Under the pieces are notes generated by a model that did no database searches, was not told the DNA's origin, and saw only the letters and a program-made list of their open reading frames with translations. 64,000 nt of DNA from Colwellia sp. MB3u-41 (GTDB lineage Bacteria > Pseudomonadota > Gammaproteobacteria > Enterobacterales > Alteromonadaceae), in assembly GCF_014076845.1 (NCBI RefSeq), contig NZ_JACGUT010000047.1, forward strand, positions 406,359 through 470,358, written 5' to 3'. Both the position numbers and the translations under genes were made by a program. Numbering within the stretch: the stretch's first letter is position 1; every line of letters begins with the position of its first letter. Of this stretch, positions 1-12,000 are shown in pieces.

Positions 1-1125
1 TTACATTTAAAAAATAAGCAGATTTGAAAAGACTCTTAACGGATGAAATAGCATGTAAAGATAAAACAAAAAATTCAGTTGTTAGAAAATAAATTTGGGT
101 ACATTATTTAGATGACCTTCAGTTAGACGATGTAGAAATTGAATTAGCAAAAATTAATGCAAAGAACACTTGGGAACAACTTAAAAGCTACTTACCATTA
201 TATGCATTTTTCAATCAGATCGAAAAGTAGTGACAGATATAGTGAAATTCAAAATCCTTTAAAACTTGCAGTTCAAGAAATTTTGTAAGACTAGCGACTG
301 ATGGATAGTTTGAATGAAGTGGCTATTGAAGTGGCTATTGAAGTTGAAACTAAACTAAATGAGGTAGTAGTAAAGACTTTAGAAAAACTAGACGAAATAA
401 ATCCATAAATTTCAGATAGTCTTACCCCTTTAATTCCTAACGCAGACAGCCTCAAATCCGTTGATGTTTTTAAGTCGGTATCTATAACTGGAAATGAAGA
501 TATTCCTATTAATAAAAGAGGTCGCTGTGTTGAAAGGCTAGTTCTTTTGAATTTTTTAGATCATAAGCTGAAAGAAAAAAGATGAAAATAATGCCCCCAA
601 CATTATTTATGCTATTGAATAGCCTGAAACTTTACAGCAGCCAAGTTATCAAGAAAAATTAATCGAAGCATTTATCGAGCTTTCTAAGAGCCATAATGCA
701 CACGTATTACTTACCTCTCATGGTCCATCAATAGTGAAATCACTAGATTTTTACCATCTTAAGTTTATAAAGAAAGAACCAGCTAAAGGCGTTTTAAATG
801 TCAAGAGAAGCGAGTCGCCTTATCCTCGTTCAATGAAGTGATTTTTTTGGCATTTGGCGAATCACATGATGAGTGCCACAATGAGTTATATGTATTTATT
901 GAGAGTGAATAATTATTAACTGAATATAAAGGTGGCAGACCAACTATCAGCTATATAACAATAAAACGAAATGGTGCTCTTTTAGAAGAGAAAAAATTGT
1001 CAGTGAGTATATACGTCATGAAATACATCACCCCGAAAACATAAATAATGCACCGTGCTCAGATCAAAAACTTCAAGGTTCAATTAATGATATGAGAATA
1101 TTTATTCAAGCTCAGATGAATTAAT
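1..1125 (+). pseudogene. Decayed AAA/OLD-like ATPase, C-terminal part
   Basis: Reading all three plus-strand frames gives pieces of one ATPase broken by several stops and frameshifts. Recognisable parts in order are a segment around 120-215 (ending YLPLYAFF), the stretch IPINKRG near 505-530, a Walker B-like segment near 610-640 where the expected IEEPET is interrupted by TAG, a LLTSHGPS segment near 705-730 matching the D-loop/H-loop zone, and a HEIHHPENINN segment near 1020-1060. This order resembles ABC/OLD-like ATPases often found in anti-phage or restriction loci; that link is from memory of the family. A 12-bp in-frame duplication lies near 315-340. The 5' part is outside the window. 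It cannot encode a working protein. Confidence 0.72.
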
Positions 1126-1625
1126 AGGAACCGGTAAGAAATTAAACAGTACAAAAGAGAGCTTTCAGGTCAACATTTGTCATTAACTTAAGTAAACCTA
1201 ATGTCGGGTATGTGGCTTGAGTAACTTTAGAAAAATGAACACGGGTAGTTTTTCCCTCACCAAAAGCTAACGTCAAAAAAGTGCACAAAGAAGAAGTAAG
1301 CTTTTGCCGAGAACAACTGAACATCAGTTAGTTGACCTAAACATGTCGACAGCGGAATTAAGATTATTGGCATACCGGACGTTCCCACAATCGCTTTTGA
1401 GACTAACTCCATGCTCAAAAGCGCAAAATACAGTTATAGAACAAGAACAATATCTATGGCTGCTGTAAGCTCGTTGCTGCCTGAGGGGCAAAATCTCTGG
1501 ATACGACTTTTTCCACAGTGACGAAATTAAACATGTTCATTATGTTTAATATAGAGATTAGATTAAATATTACCTCCTTCTTGTCTTTTAAAACCATCAT
1601 ACAGATTAACTTTTTATTTGATTTT

Positions 1626-2000
1626 TTATTCATGGTTAATTTTGAATTGAGCAACTAAGGTTTGCATATCTGTTAATAGTTTCGCTAATTCTTGTCTAGC
1701 TTTTGAAACGTCAACTATCGCTTGAGAACTCTCTTGGGTTTTGTCATTAATTTTAACAACATTCATATTAATTTCCTCGACAACAGTCTCTTGTTGCTCC
1801 GATGCTGTTGCTATTCGTGTACTCATATCATTTATTTGGGTAATAATGTCGGCAATGCTATTTAATGTATCCCCTGTCGATGATACGCTATTTATTACAT
1901 TGATTACTTGCTCTTCGCTTTTCTTCATTAACGTTACAGCGGAGGTTGAATTCTTTTTAAGCTGGCGTATCAGAGCGTTTGGTCAACTTTTTTTGGTGTA
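1626..2000 (-). pseudogene. Methyl-accepting chemotaxis protein, C-terminal remnant
   Basis: The minus strand encodes about 120 residues of the last part of an MCP signalling domain, including an SIADIITQINDMSTRIA-type heptad helix and the ATASEQQ segment that normally follows the hairpin tip. The open frame from the internal Met at 1928 is 100 residues, but the same frame continues upstream with family-like residues (ALIRQLKK) to a stop near 1991. The periplasmic sensor, membrane helices, HAMP domain and the conserved hairpin tip are all missing. A functional receptor needs these, so this is a relic; whether the short piece is translated is unknown. Confidence 0.75.
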
Positions 2001-2001
2001 G

Positions 2002-2417
2002 CATGGTTCCCCCCCATACCAAGCTGAAAGTATTATCAATATTGACTTTAGACTGTTCGAGTAAGTCAGCGATTAACGTTAGCAGACGTCAAAGCAAACT
2101 TCTTTTTAAGTGCATAAAAGCTCGAGTTGATAACTGCGGTTATTGTTAATAGTCAATGATGGTTTTCTATTGCTCTTAGCTACGCGTAATTCTCATGGTT
2201 ATCTCCTAAATTAAGTCTGGAGATAACATAACGAAGATCAAACGCTAACAACAGGTGCCATTAGCTATTCGCTTACGAAGCTTTTTTCAAAAATCCGTAA
2301 TTTAGATACGGCTTTCTCATGTCAATGAATGCTCAACTTTATGAAAAATTTGTCTTATAAATCTAACAGTAATGACCGCTATCAATTCAACGGCGCAAGT
2401 TGAACTTAATTAAAGCA
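2002..2417. other. Non-coding stretch with one inverted repeat
   Basis: No gene is supported here. An inverted repeat (GTTATCTCC and GGAGATAAC, about 12-base loop) lies at about 2199-2230. It has no T-tract on either side, so it is not a typical intrinsic terminator; it may be the end of a lost mobile element or a protein-binding site. The rest shows no recognisable coding remnant. Confidence 0.5.
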
Positions 2418-3056
2418 CTAAAAACTATACGCCCCACCCAAATAGATGACATCAACATCATTAGGCTCTAAAGCATAACGCGTAAAACCTAGGCTTAACT
2501 GCCATTGTTTGGTTAGTTGATAATGTCCCTCTAGGCCATAGTAAATATCATGATCGTCACGCCTAGTGGTTATTTGCTGTGCTTGATAGGTACTGGTGAT
2601 GTTTCCTTCCCATGCTATAAGGCCCAGTGATACCGACGTACTTATATCTTCTTGTTGCCATAATTGATAACGCGCTCCAAGCGTAAAACCATCACCTAAT
2701 ACCGGCGATATGTTAGCGACACTATTGTGATATTGTGTTGGTGATAAACTGTCGCCGGTAAGGGTGACATCACCCTCACCCAGCTCAAGATAACTCGCTT
2801 CAAGGGTTAAGCCATTGTCTAGCTGATAACCAATACCTAATGACCAACTGATGTCACTGTCGCTCAGATGGGTAACTTCTCCTGACGGTAGCTGTGCAGT
2901 GAGGCTTCCTGTGTTAGCTTCGCTTTTTCCGAGCTCTACGCTGACCAACCAGTTGTTGGCGTGGCTCGTTGCACTTAACAGTAACCCCATACCTAGAGTA
3001 ATTAATTTAGCGATCAAGTTTTTTACCTGGTTATGTTCTATAGGGCTACTTTTCAT
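2418..3056 (-). CDS. Small outer-membrane beta-barrel protein (OmpA-like barrel fold)
   Basis: A 212-residue protein with an N-terminal signal sequence (hydrophobic core about residues 14-32, cleavage probably after SHA). The mature part is alternating amphipathic strands (GIGYQLDNGLTLEASY, LGARYQLW-like, YGLEGHYQLTKQWQLSLGF) and ends in GGAYSF; a terminal Phe is the usual outer-membrane insertion signal. Length and strand count fit an eight-stranded OmpA/OmpW-like barrel without a peptidoglycan-binding domain. The ATG overlaps the stop of the giant repeat-protein gene (ATGA), so the two are almost surely translated from one mRNA and translationally coupled. A role in anchoring or assembling that protein is inference only. 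Confidence 0.8.
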   Translation of the reverse strand: MKSSPIEHNQVKNLIAKLITLGMGLLLSATSHANNWLVSVELGKSEANTGSLTAQLPSGEVTHLSDSDISWSLGIGYQLDNGLTLEASYLELGEGDVTLTGDSLSPTQYHNSVANISPVLGDGFTLGARYQLWQQEDISTSVSLGLIAWEGNITSTYQAQQITTRRDDHDIYYGLEGHYQLTKQWQLSLGFTRYALEPNDVDVIYLGGAYSF

Positions 3057-6000
3057 GAGCGGGCTCCTTGGCTTGTTAGTCTCTGCTGTGACACAGCCCG
3101 GCTATTTACCCAAGCAACTCTGCGGCGATAAACAAGTAGGGATACTATCCCCATAAACCACCAAGCTATTACGCCTCCACTACCGCTTTTATTGGTCACT
3201 GTAATGGTTTCATAGGCTTTAACGCTAACCGTAATTTGCCCTATCGCTTTGCCACCATTACCATCATCAATCGTATAGGTGATGATGTCGTTGCCGTCAA
3301 AGCCTGTTTTAGGGGTGTAGATTAACGTATTGTCAGTGCCTATCGTGACACTACCTTGCTCTGCATCGGCGCTAATAAGCGTTAAGGTATCATCATTACC
3401 ATCACTGTCGTTTAGCAATGGCGCTATGATAATGGCTGTTCTGTCATCAGTGCTCGCACTGTCATTTTGCGCAACAGGTGCTTGATTTTCAATAATATTA
3501 ACGGTCACATCAGCATAACTTGTACCGCCGCGACCATCACTTACACCATAGTTAATAGTAGCAACACCAATAAAGCTTATCGGTGGTGTGTAGATAAGTT
3601 GCTGGATATTGATAGCAATATCGACAACACCAAAATCAACACTTGCACTGTTAATCGTTAAGACATCGTTATCTTCATCGCTGTCATTAAGTAATACATC
3701 AATCGTAATGGGTGTATTTAGTGCAGTGCTTGTTGTTTCAGCTTCTGCAACAGGGAAGTGATTAGTATCTATTAATACGGCCACGCCGCCTGGGTCAACA
3801 ATACTGCCGTTAGCTGAACCATCGTCATCGTTAGGGCCACCATCTTCAATTGTTAACTGTACACACCAATGGCCTTCGTTTAGTCCTATTGTCCAGCTTG
3901 CATCGCCAGGAGGAGGACAAAAGCCAAAGCTTCCTTCGCTTGAAGCAAACTTGTTATTAACATCAACAACAAATTCAACCCAGCCATTTACTGGCGTAAA
4001 CTTCCGATACAAGGCATCAGCAGGTATGGGTAATCGTTGAGGTAGCACTAGATTGTAGCTTTGTCCTGCTTGAGGTAAACCATAAGCGATAAAGTCGAAT
4101 ATACCTCCTACATTTAGCGTATTTTCATCGTTTTGCACTTCATCAGGCGTCAGTTCAAGGCCACCACTTTGGTTATTCGCTACCGTAGCGCCTTTACGTA
4201 AACATACACCTGACTCACCTTCAACAAGGAAGAGTTGTGATTCACTGACTTGCTGTGGCATGACGTTACATGCACTGGGTACATCAAGATAATTAGGAAT
4301 ACCATCAAAATCATCATCACCAAGACCCTCTTCATTGTCAGGAATTAAATCGCCATCACTATCGACATCGGTTAATACGGCTAAGGTATCGGTAATAACA
4401 AGATAAATATTGGTTGTTGTTGATAGTGGTGTATCACCATTATCTGTCACCACTAAGTTCAAAGTTTGAATACCGGCTGTTAACCCTGCGGTGTTAAAGG
4501 TATAAATGGTTTCATCACTGTCAACATCGACCAATTCACTCTCACTATCTAGCCATTGATACTGGTGTGTATCAAGCGTATTACTATCAAAAACCTCTGT
4601 TTGAATAACCACTTGACCCGCATTGCTTTCAATCAATAAACGCTGTTCATTGTCTTGCGTCACACGATAAGTCACTTGTGGTGCAATATTTTGTTCAGTA
4701 ATCGTTAAGGTATAAGCAGATTTAGCGCCCAGGTTAAGGGTATCATCGAGGGTAATGATTAACGTTTCACTTTCTTCAGCCATATCGTCAGCTAAAACAT
4801 CAAAACTAATCGTGCCAACCTCTCCAGAGTTAATGACAATCTCACCTGCAATAAGGGTATGGTCGTTAGCATCAGCTGAGCCGCTCACGCTATAACCTAC
4901 AGTGACAGGGTAAACAGGTGAAGTACCGTTTAAGTAAATCTCCACATCGTGTGAAGTCCCTTCTACTGACGTTTTATTTTGACTCATCGTAATCAGTGGG
5001 TACACGACGACAGATTGACTTGCCACACTCTTGAGACCTTGGCTATCTTCTGCTTGCCAATACGCTACGTTGTTACCCGGTCTAAATAACGTGGTGCCAT
5101 CTACTAAGGAAACAGGCAGTATTTGTCCTGCATTATCCACAGCGGTGGCTACCCCTAAATCAACTTTAGTAAATAACGCCGTTGCATTAGCTATTACGTC
5201 TTCAGGTAGTGTAATAATTGGTAATTGTGCGTTGATGCCGCCATCAATAAATAACGTCACGCGTGCCTTTGCAGAGCCATTGTCTTGAGTTTTGTGTCCG
5301 TCATTGATAACGTAATCTAGCGAGATAACACCTTGTACACCCTCCTGAGCTTGATAAACTAACTGATTATCATCAATACTGACACTACCAATACTGGCAG
5401 AGGCGTTAGTGATAGTTAATTCGTCATTTTCAATGTCACTATCATTACTTAGCACATCAAGGATATAGACCCCAGTTTCATTAAAGGCAAGTGTAATATC
5501 ATCATCGGTTGCTATAGGGGCATCATTAACAGAAGTGATAGTGAGCGTAACTGTAGCAGGCGCTGAATCTACATCACCATCATTCACCATATAGGTAAAG
5601 CTGTCTTCACCCTGATAATCCGCTTCAGGTGTGTATTGCCATTGCGCAGTATTATCTAAAGAAGCCGTTAACTTACCCTGTGAGGGTTCGCTTGCAATAA
5701 TAAAGGTTAATTCATCTCCTTCATCATTGTCAGTGGCCGTTAAGGTAACAAACGTATCGCTATCTTCTGCTAAGGTTTCACTCACATCAGCAGCAACGGG
5801 TGCTTGGTTAATGTCAACCACCTCGAGGTTAAATGCCATTAAACTTGCTGATGCATTGCCACTGTCTGTTACGCTAATAATAATACCTGAGGTAATGCCA
5901 ATATCACTCTTACTTGGCGTGCCGTTTAATGCGCCTGTTGTGGCGCTAAAGGCTGCCCAACTGGGTTCATTGGTAATACTGAAGGTCTGCGTATCACCTG

Positions 6001-9000
6001 CATCTGCATCTGCATCTGTCACACTCGGCGTAAAGCTATAAGCCACATCTTCAGCAATGGTCGTCGCTGGCGTACCCGTGATAACCGGTGCGTCATTGGT
6101 ATTTGACACCGTGACACTAAAGGCGGTTAAGCTTGCGGTGGCACTGGCACTATCGGTGGCTGTTATCACAATCCCCGCCGTCACGCCCACATCATCATTA
6201 GTCGGCGTGCCGGTTAATGCGCCTGTTGTGGCACTAAAGGCCGCCCAACTGGGTTTATTGGTGACACTAAAGGTACTAGTATCGCCTGCATCTGCATCAC
6301 TGACGCTTGGCGTAAAGTTGTAAGCCTCATCTTGCGCCACGGTTATCGCGGGCGTACCGGTGATAACCGGTGCGTCGTTGATATTTAACACCGTCACGCT
6401 AAAGGCGGTTAAGCTTGCCGTAGCACCGGCGCTATCGGTGGCCGTTATCACAATCCCCGCCGTCACGCCCACATCATCATTAGTCGGCGTGCCGGTTAAT
6501 GCGCCTGTTGTGGCGCTAAAGCCAGCCCAACTGGGTTTATTGGTGATACTAAAGGTTTGGGTGTCGCCTGCATCGACATCACTGACGCTTGGCGTAAAGC
6601 GGTAAGCCTTATCTTGTGCCACTGTTGTGATGGGCGTACCGGTGATAACCGGTGCGTCATTAGTATTTGACACCGTCACGCTAAAGGCGGTTAAGCTGGC
6701 GGTAGCACCGGCGCTATCGGTGGCCGTTATCACAATCCCCGCCGTCACGCCCACATCATCATTAGTCGGCGTGCCGGTTATGGCGCCGGTTATGGCGCTA
6801 AAGCCAGCCCAACTGGGTTTATTGGTAATACTAAAGGTTTGGGTATCACCTGCATCGACATCCGCCACGCTTGGCGTGAAGCTGTAGCTGCTATCTTGCG
6901 CCACGGTTATGATGGGCGTACCGGTGATAACCGGTGCGTCATTGGTATTTGACACAACCACAGTGAAGCTTTGTATAGCCGCGGCGTTTTCATTATCAAC
7001 CACGCTTAGTACCACGCTATTATTGCCCACATTAGCGTTAGTGGGTAAGCCCGATAACGTGGCGGTGCCATTGCCGTTATCTGCCACAGTCAACCACGTC
7101 GGTTGAGTGGTCGCGATAATGGTTAAATTTGTATCATCGCTATCGCTAGCAATTATGTTGTAGTTATAGTTACTGTTTTCAGTCGCGGCAGTTACCCCAG
7201 TAGAGGTAAAGTTAGGTAAATCATTGACTGAACTGACTGTCACATTAACTGTAATCGTGTCGTTGACTAGACCATCAGATACATTGACCACAAAACTGTC
7301 TGCACCAAAATAGTGGTTAGTGGGTGTATAACTTATCGCTTGACTATTACCTGTACCAGAAGCTGAAGCGCTGCCCTTCGTTGCTTGGCTGCTAATGCTC
7401 CACGTCAGTGGGTTACTATTAGCATCAGTGGCATCTAAGGTTAATGAAAACGCAGTAGGTGAGCCGTCTTCGCTCATCACAACCGTCGTATTAGTCCCTT
7501 GGGTTATCACAGGTGCAGCGTTAGACGTGGTTACCTCGACATTAAATGATGCTAAATCATTACCCGCGCCGTTTGAGTCTATAACCCGAATAACAATGCC
7601 TGACGTGGTTCCAACATGCGCTGGCGTTGGGTTACCACTGAGTTTACCTGTGGCGTCATCAAAAATTGCCCACGTCGGTTGGTTGGTAATAGTAAAGCTA
7701 AGCGTCTCGTTTTCAATATCGCTCGCCGCTGGCGTAAAACTATAAGCATTACCATCAACAACACTCGTTGCTGGCGCACCACTGATAGCTGGTGCATCAT
7801 TAATCGCATTAATGGTGATGGTTTTACTCAATCCAGTGCCCGCTTCAAACCAATCGTTAGACGTGATCGTTAACGTACTTACATCGGTATTGTTTAGTGT
7901 CGTTTGAAATTTAATACGGTCACTATCATTAAGGAAGGTATTAATATCAGCACTTAGCCCGGTCAAGGTGATACTGGACGTACCGAATACTTGAGAGCCT
8001 GCAATGGTCGTTGATGACACGGTGCTATTGCCATCTTTGGCGAACAATAAACCGTTATCACTACTGAGCGTTACGGTAATCTCGTTACCGTTATCATCAG
8101 CAGTAAAAACATCGCTTAAATCTAACGACGTTTTGACATCTTCATCGATATCAAAAGGCCCAACGCTATTGGTAGCCTCGACAATCGTTGGTGACAGGTT
8201 GGTATTAACACTATGAACCTCGCCGGTTATATATCCCACAGGGATATTATTGCTTTCATCAACAATATCGGTGCCTGCATTTAAGTCTAAACGGATATCG
8301 CCTACTGTGACACCTGTTGTGATAGTTACGGTATAACTTGTTCCTGAGCCGCTTACAGTATTAATGACGGGGACGACATTAGTTGCGCCACTGACGAGAG
8401 TCAGTGTGAAGTCATTGATATCTAAGTTAATCACATCATCTGAAAAGACCATGTTATAAGTAATAGTGGATGCAGTTTGCGCTGGTGTACCCGATAAAGT
8501 GATGCTGGCGACATTGGGTAATGTATCGAGTGTTGTTAGGTTTAACGCCACCATAGAACCGTCTGCTTGCAGGTTAGTATTCGTGTCTTGAGCAACGATA
8601 TAAACAGTGTAATTGACCGCATCACTTAAGCCAACAATGTTAGCCGTACCCGTGGTGCTGGTCGTCGCGATGGTACCACTGGCATGAACCGTGGCTCCAG
8701 CGTAATTAATCGCTGCTTTGGTTTGAGTAGCCGTTGGCGCGGTATCTGCCTGGTCAACAACAATGTAATAAACATCACCCTGCTCGTCTATATCGACAGC
8801 TAACGTTGCCCCCGCGTCAGTAATAGTTGATAAAGTCGGTGTGCTGCTCTCAAAAACTGGTGGCGTAGTATCGTCGTCGTCAGTGATAGTGATGGTTTGC
8901 TGCTGGGTTCCATTTTCAACAGCGCTACCGTCAGAGATGGTATCTACATCAATAATAATGGTTTCGTCGCCTTCTTCTACGCTGTCATTAACACTAGTGA

Positions 9001-12000
9001 TCCCTGTTACTGCATCGCCGGACGTGGCGCCGCCCGTAATGGTAATATTAGTACTTGGCGAATTGTAATCAATTCCCGAATCGTCGGCTGAACCCGTGTA
9101 AGACAAATTAACGGTCACATTTGCATAGGTTGCATTGTTTAATGTAGCCGTGATGCTAGCCATGCCACCGTCTTCATTAATCGTGTTATCACTAACTTGT
9201 AACGTCACTACTGGGGTGACCTCATCATCGGTAATGATAATGGTGGGGTCGCCACCATTATCATTACCGATACTTAACACTGATGTGTCAATACTCACTA
9301 CAAAGCTTTCATTGCTGGGCGCATCAAATATCGCATCATCTATACCTGTAGCGGTAATAAAGCCAGAGCTTAGGCCCGCCGTAATTGTGATACTACTACC
9401 TGACACACTATAATCATTATTAATACCGCTGTTATTTGTATCATCAAAACTCAGCGGTACGCTTAGATTGACTGGCCATTTGTTATTCAAGCTGCCCGTT
9501 ATACTAGCTGTAATTATTTCGGTATCACCACTTTCACTTAGGGTGCCATCCGCAGCGCTTAAGGTAAAATCAGGTAAGTTGGCATAAATCGCATCGCTAA
9601 CTTGACTAATCGCGGTGGTAAATGCGGCATTTGAATTACCCGATGCATCGCTAAGAATAAGACTAACGGGTATATCCGCCCCTGCATCTGCATCGGCCCC
9701 ACCATCGGTGATGGTAAACGATGCGGTGTAGGTGGTGTCATTGGTCTTACTGAAACTTGCCAAAGTATATCCGCCTACCGTACTAGCCCCTAAGATATAG
9801 GTGTCAGTATCTGTGCTAACGGTAATGGTTGCATTAACGGTATCACCCACTTTATGGGGTGAATTTGGAATAACAATGGCGCTTATAACAGGCGCGATTA
9901 GATCGACATCGTGGCTTGCCCCTGAAGTATAAGTACTGATATAACCATTGTTATTATTACCATTGGCATCATCGTCAATGATGTTAGTCCCGGCATTTAG
10001 GTCTAAACGAATACTCCCCGCACCACTTATATTGCTCACGGTCACATCCACACTGGTACCGCTTGATGCAACAGCCGTAACATCCCCTGTTGCATCTCCT
10101 GAAACCGTGGTTACGGTAAAGTCATCCGTGCTGATGGCGTTCGCATTCTCATCAAACGCGACGGTGAATTGCATCGATGTATCGGTATTGTTTGGTGAGT
10201 CTTTAACCGTCACCCCTGTTACTATTGGTGGGCTGATGTCTGCTGTGGTAAAGCTCCAATCCGTAGTCGCTGAAATACCCGTATAACTGTTGCCTGAAAT
10301 ATCGTCAATAACAGTGGCATCCATGAGCACATAATACTCAGTGTTGTCCGCTAAATTCGCACTAGGGTTGATCGTTAAAGTATCGTTAGTAATACTTAAC
10401 TGACCACCATGAGCGGCGACGTTAATGGTGGCCACGGTGCTATTGTTACTGCTCTTATTAATGGTGATATTACCCGTTCCCAGGGCAATATTTTCATTAA
10501 AGTCCATGCTGATATTAGCTGAGCTGCTCAAACCCGTGGCATTGTCTGCTGGGCTTAGGATTTGTAATGTTGGGGTGGTTAAATCAATTGCAATTGATAA
10601 ACCACTCGATGCTGCTCCCACATTACCCAGTGTATCTGTCGCCGTTGCGGTAATACTATGCGTCACATTTGCTGTTAAGGCACTAGTGGTTAAATCCCAA
10701 GTTCCACCTGTGGCGGAACCAGAAGCAAGTAATGTTGAGCCTCCCCCTTCCTGATCACTGTATAATTTAATCGTAGTGCCCGATTCAGCAGTACCACTTA
10801 ACGTCGGTGTAGTATCACTAGTGATATTATCTGAGTCTGAATCGCCCGAGTCTGTTCCTGTTGCTAAGTCTGGAGTGGATGGCGCCACAGGTGCCAATGT
10901 ATCAACGCTGATAGTAAATGTTTGTATTGACGAAGTATCAACACCACCATTAGCCGACAAACCGTCATCTTGTACTTGTACATTTATTGTTGCTACCCCT
11001 TCAACATTACTCGCGGGGGTGTACGTTAAATTACCTGCGTTATTTATATCTACTGCAGAAACAACACTATTTACATCATTGGCTTCACTAATGATAAAGT
11101 TACTGATAGCTTGAGTCCCGTCATCACCATCATTAAAAGAACTAGCAAATGTATTAACGGTTTGTGTTACACCGCCTATACCAACGCCGCCTACTGTTTG
11201 ATTTGCACCTATAGAAACGGTGGGTGCGTCGTTAACGGATGTAACACTGAGGGTACTTGTTCCTGAAGCACCTGAAAGTGCGCCATCATTAGGGGTTACC
11301 GTTAACGTGATATCAGTGAGTGAATTATTCGCAGTGGTCACCTCTATTTTATTCACCGTATCAAGATAAGTATGAATATTAGCTATTGACCCTGCAATGG
11401 TCATAGACGATGCACCAGAGTTAGCTACGGTGACACTATCAGTAACACCATCTCCATCTATTGAAGCAATAGTGCCGCTATTTACAGCCAAAATGACTGT
11501 TAGACTGTCACCTTCAGTATCAGAAAATGTCGCGGCTGATAAGTCAATTGCACTAGCAACATCTTCGGTTACTGTATAAGTGGTTGATAAACTTGTTAAG
11601 GTTGGGGCTGTGTTAGTATCAGACAGAGTAAATATTAAATCATCAAAACCAGGAGCAAAATGTCCACCACTATATATAACTTCCATAGTATCAACATTTG
11701 TAAGGTTCAAAGTCGCTAATTGACCATGTATACCATTAATATTAGTTGAATCATTGGCATTAATAGTTGTACTTTCACTACTTCCACTCGTAGTATTAGT
11801 GAACGTATAGGTACCTGTAGAAAAATCATTTACTTCAAGAAACTGAATAGATGTAATATCAATGATTGTATCAAAAGTAAAAATCACTTTGGTAAGACCA
11901 TCACCTTGTGTATCAGCTATAATATTACCACTTGCTCCCCCAACAGATGCACTTGCTTGAGTAAATATATTGTTAGCATTTTCAGTAGTAACAGCAATAA

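Noticed and set aside
1142..1654. Two minus-strand frames of 60-66 residues
   Set aside because: No recognisable family, no ribosome site, and they lie between two relics; too weak to call genes.
5000..11600. Many plus-strand open frames of 60-136 residues inside the giant gene
   Set aside because: They mirror the repeat codons of the minus-strand gene (Ala/Val/Leu-rich shadow translations) and lack family matches or ribosome sites.
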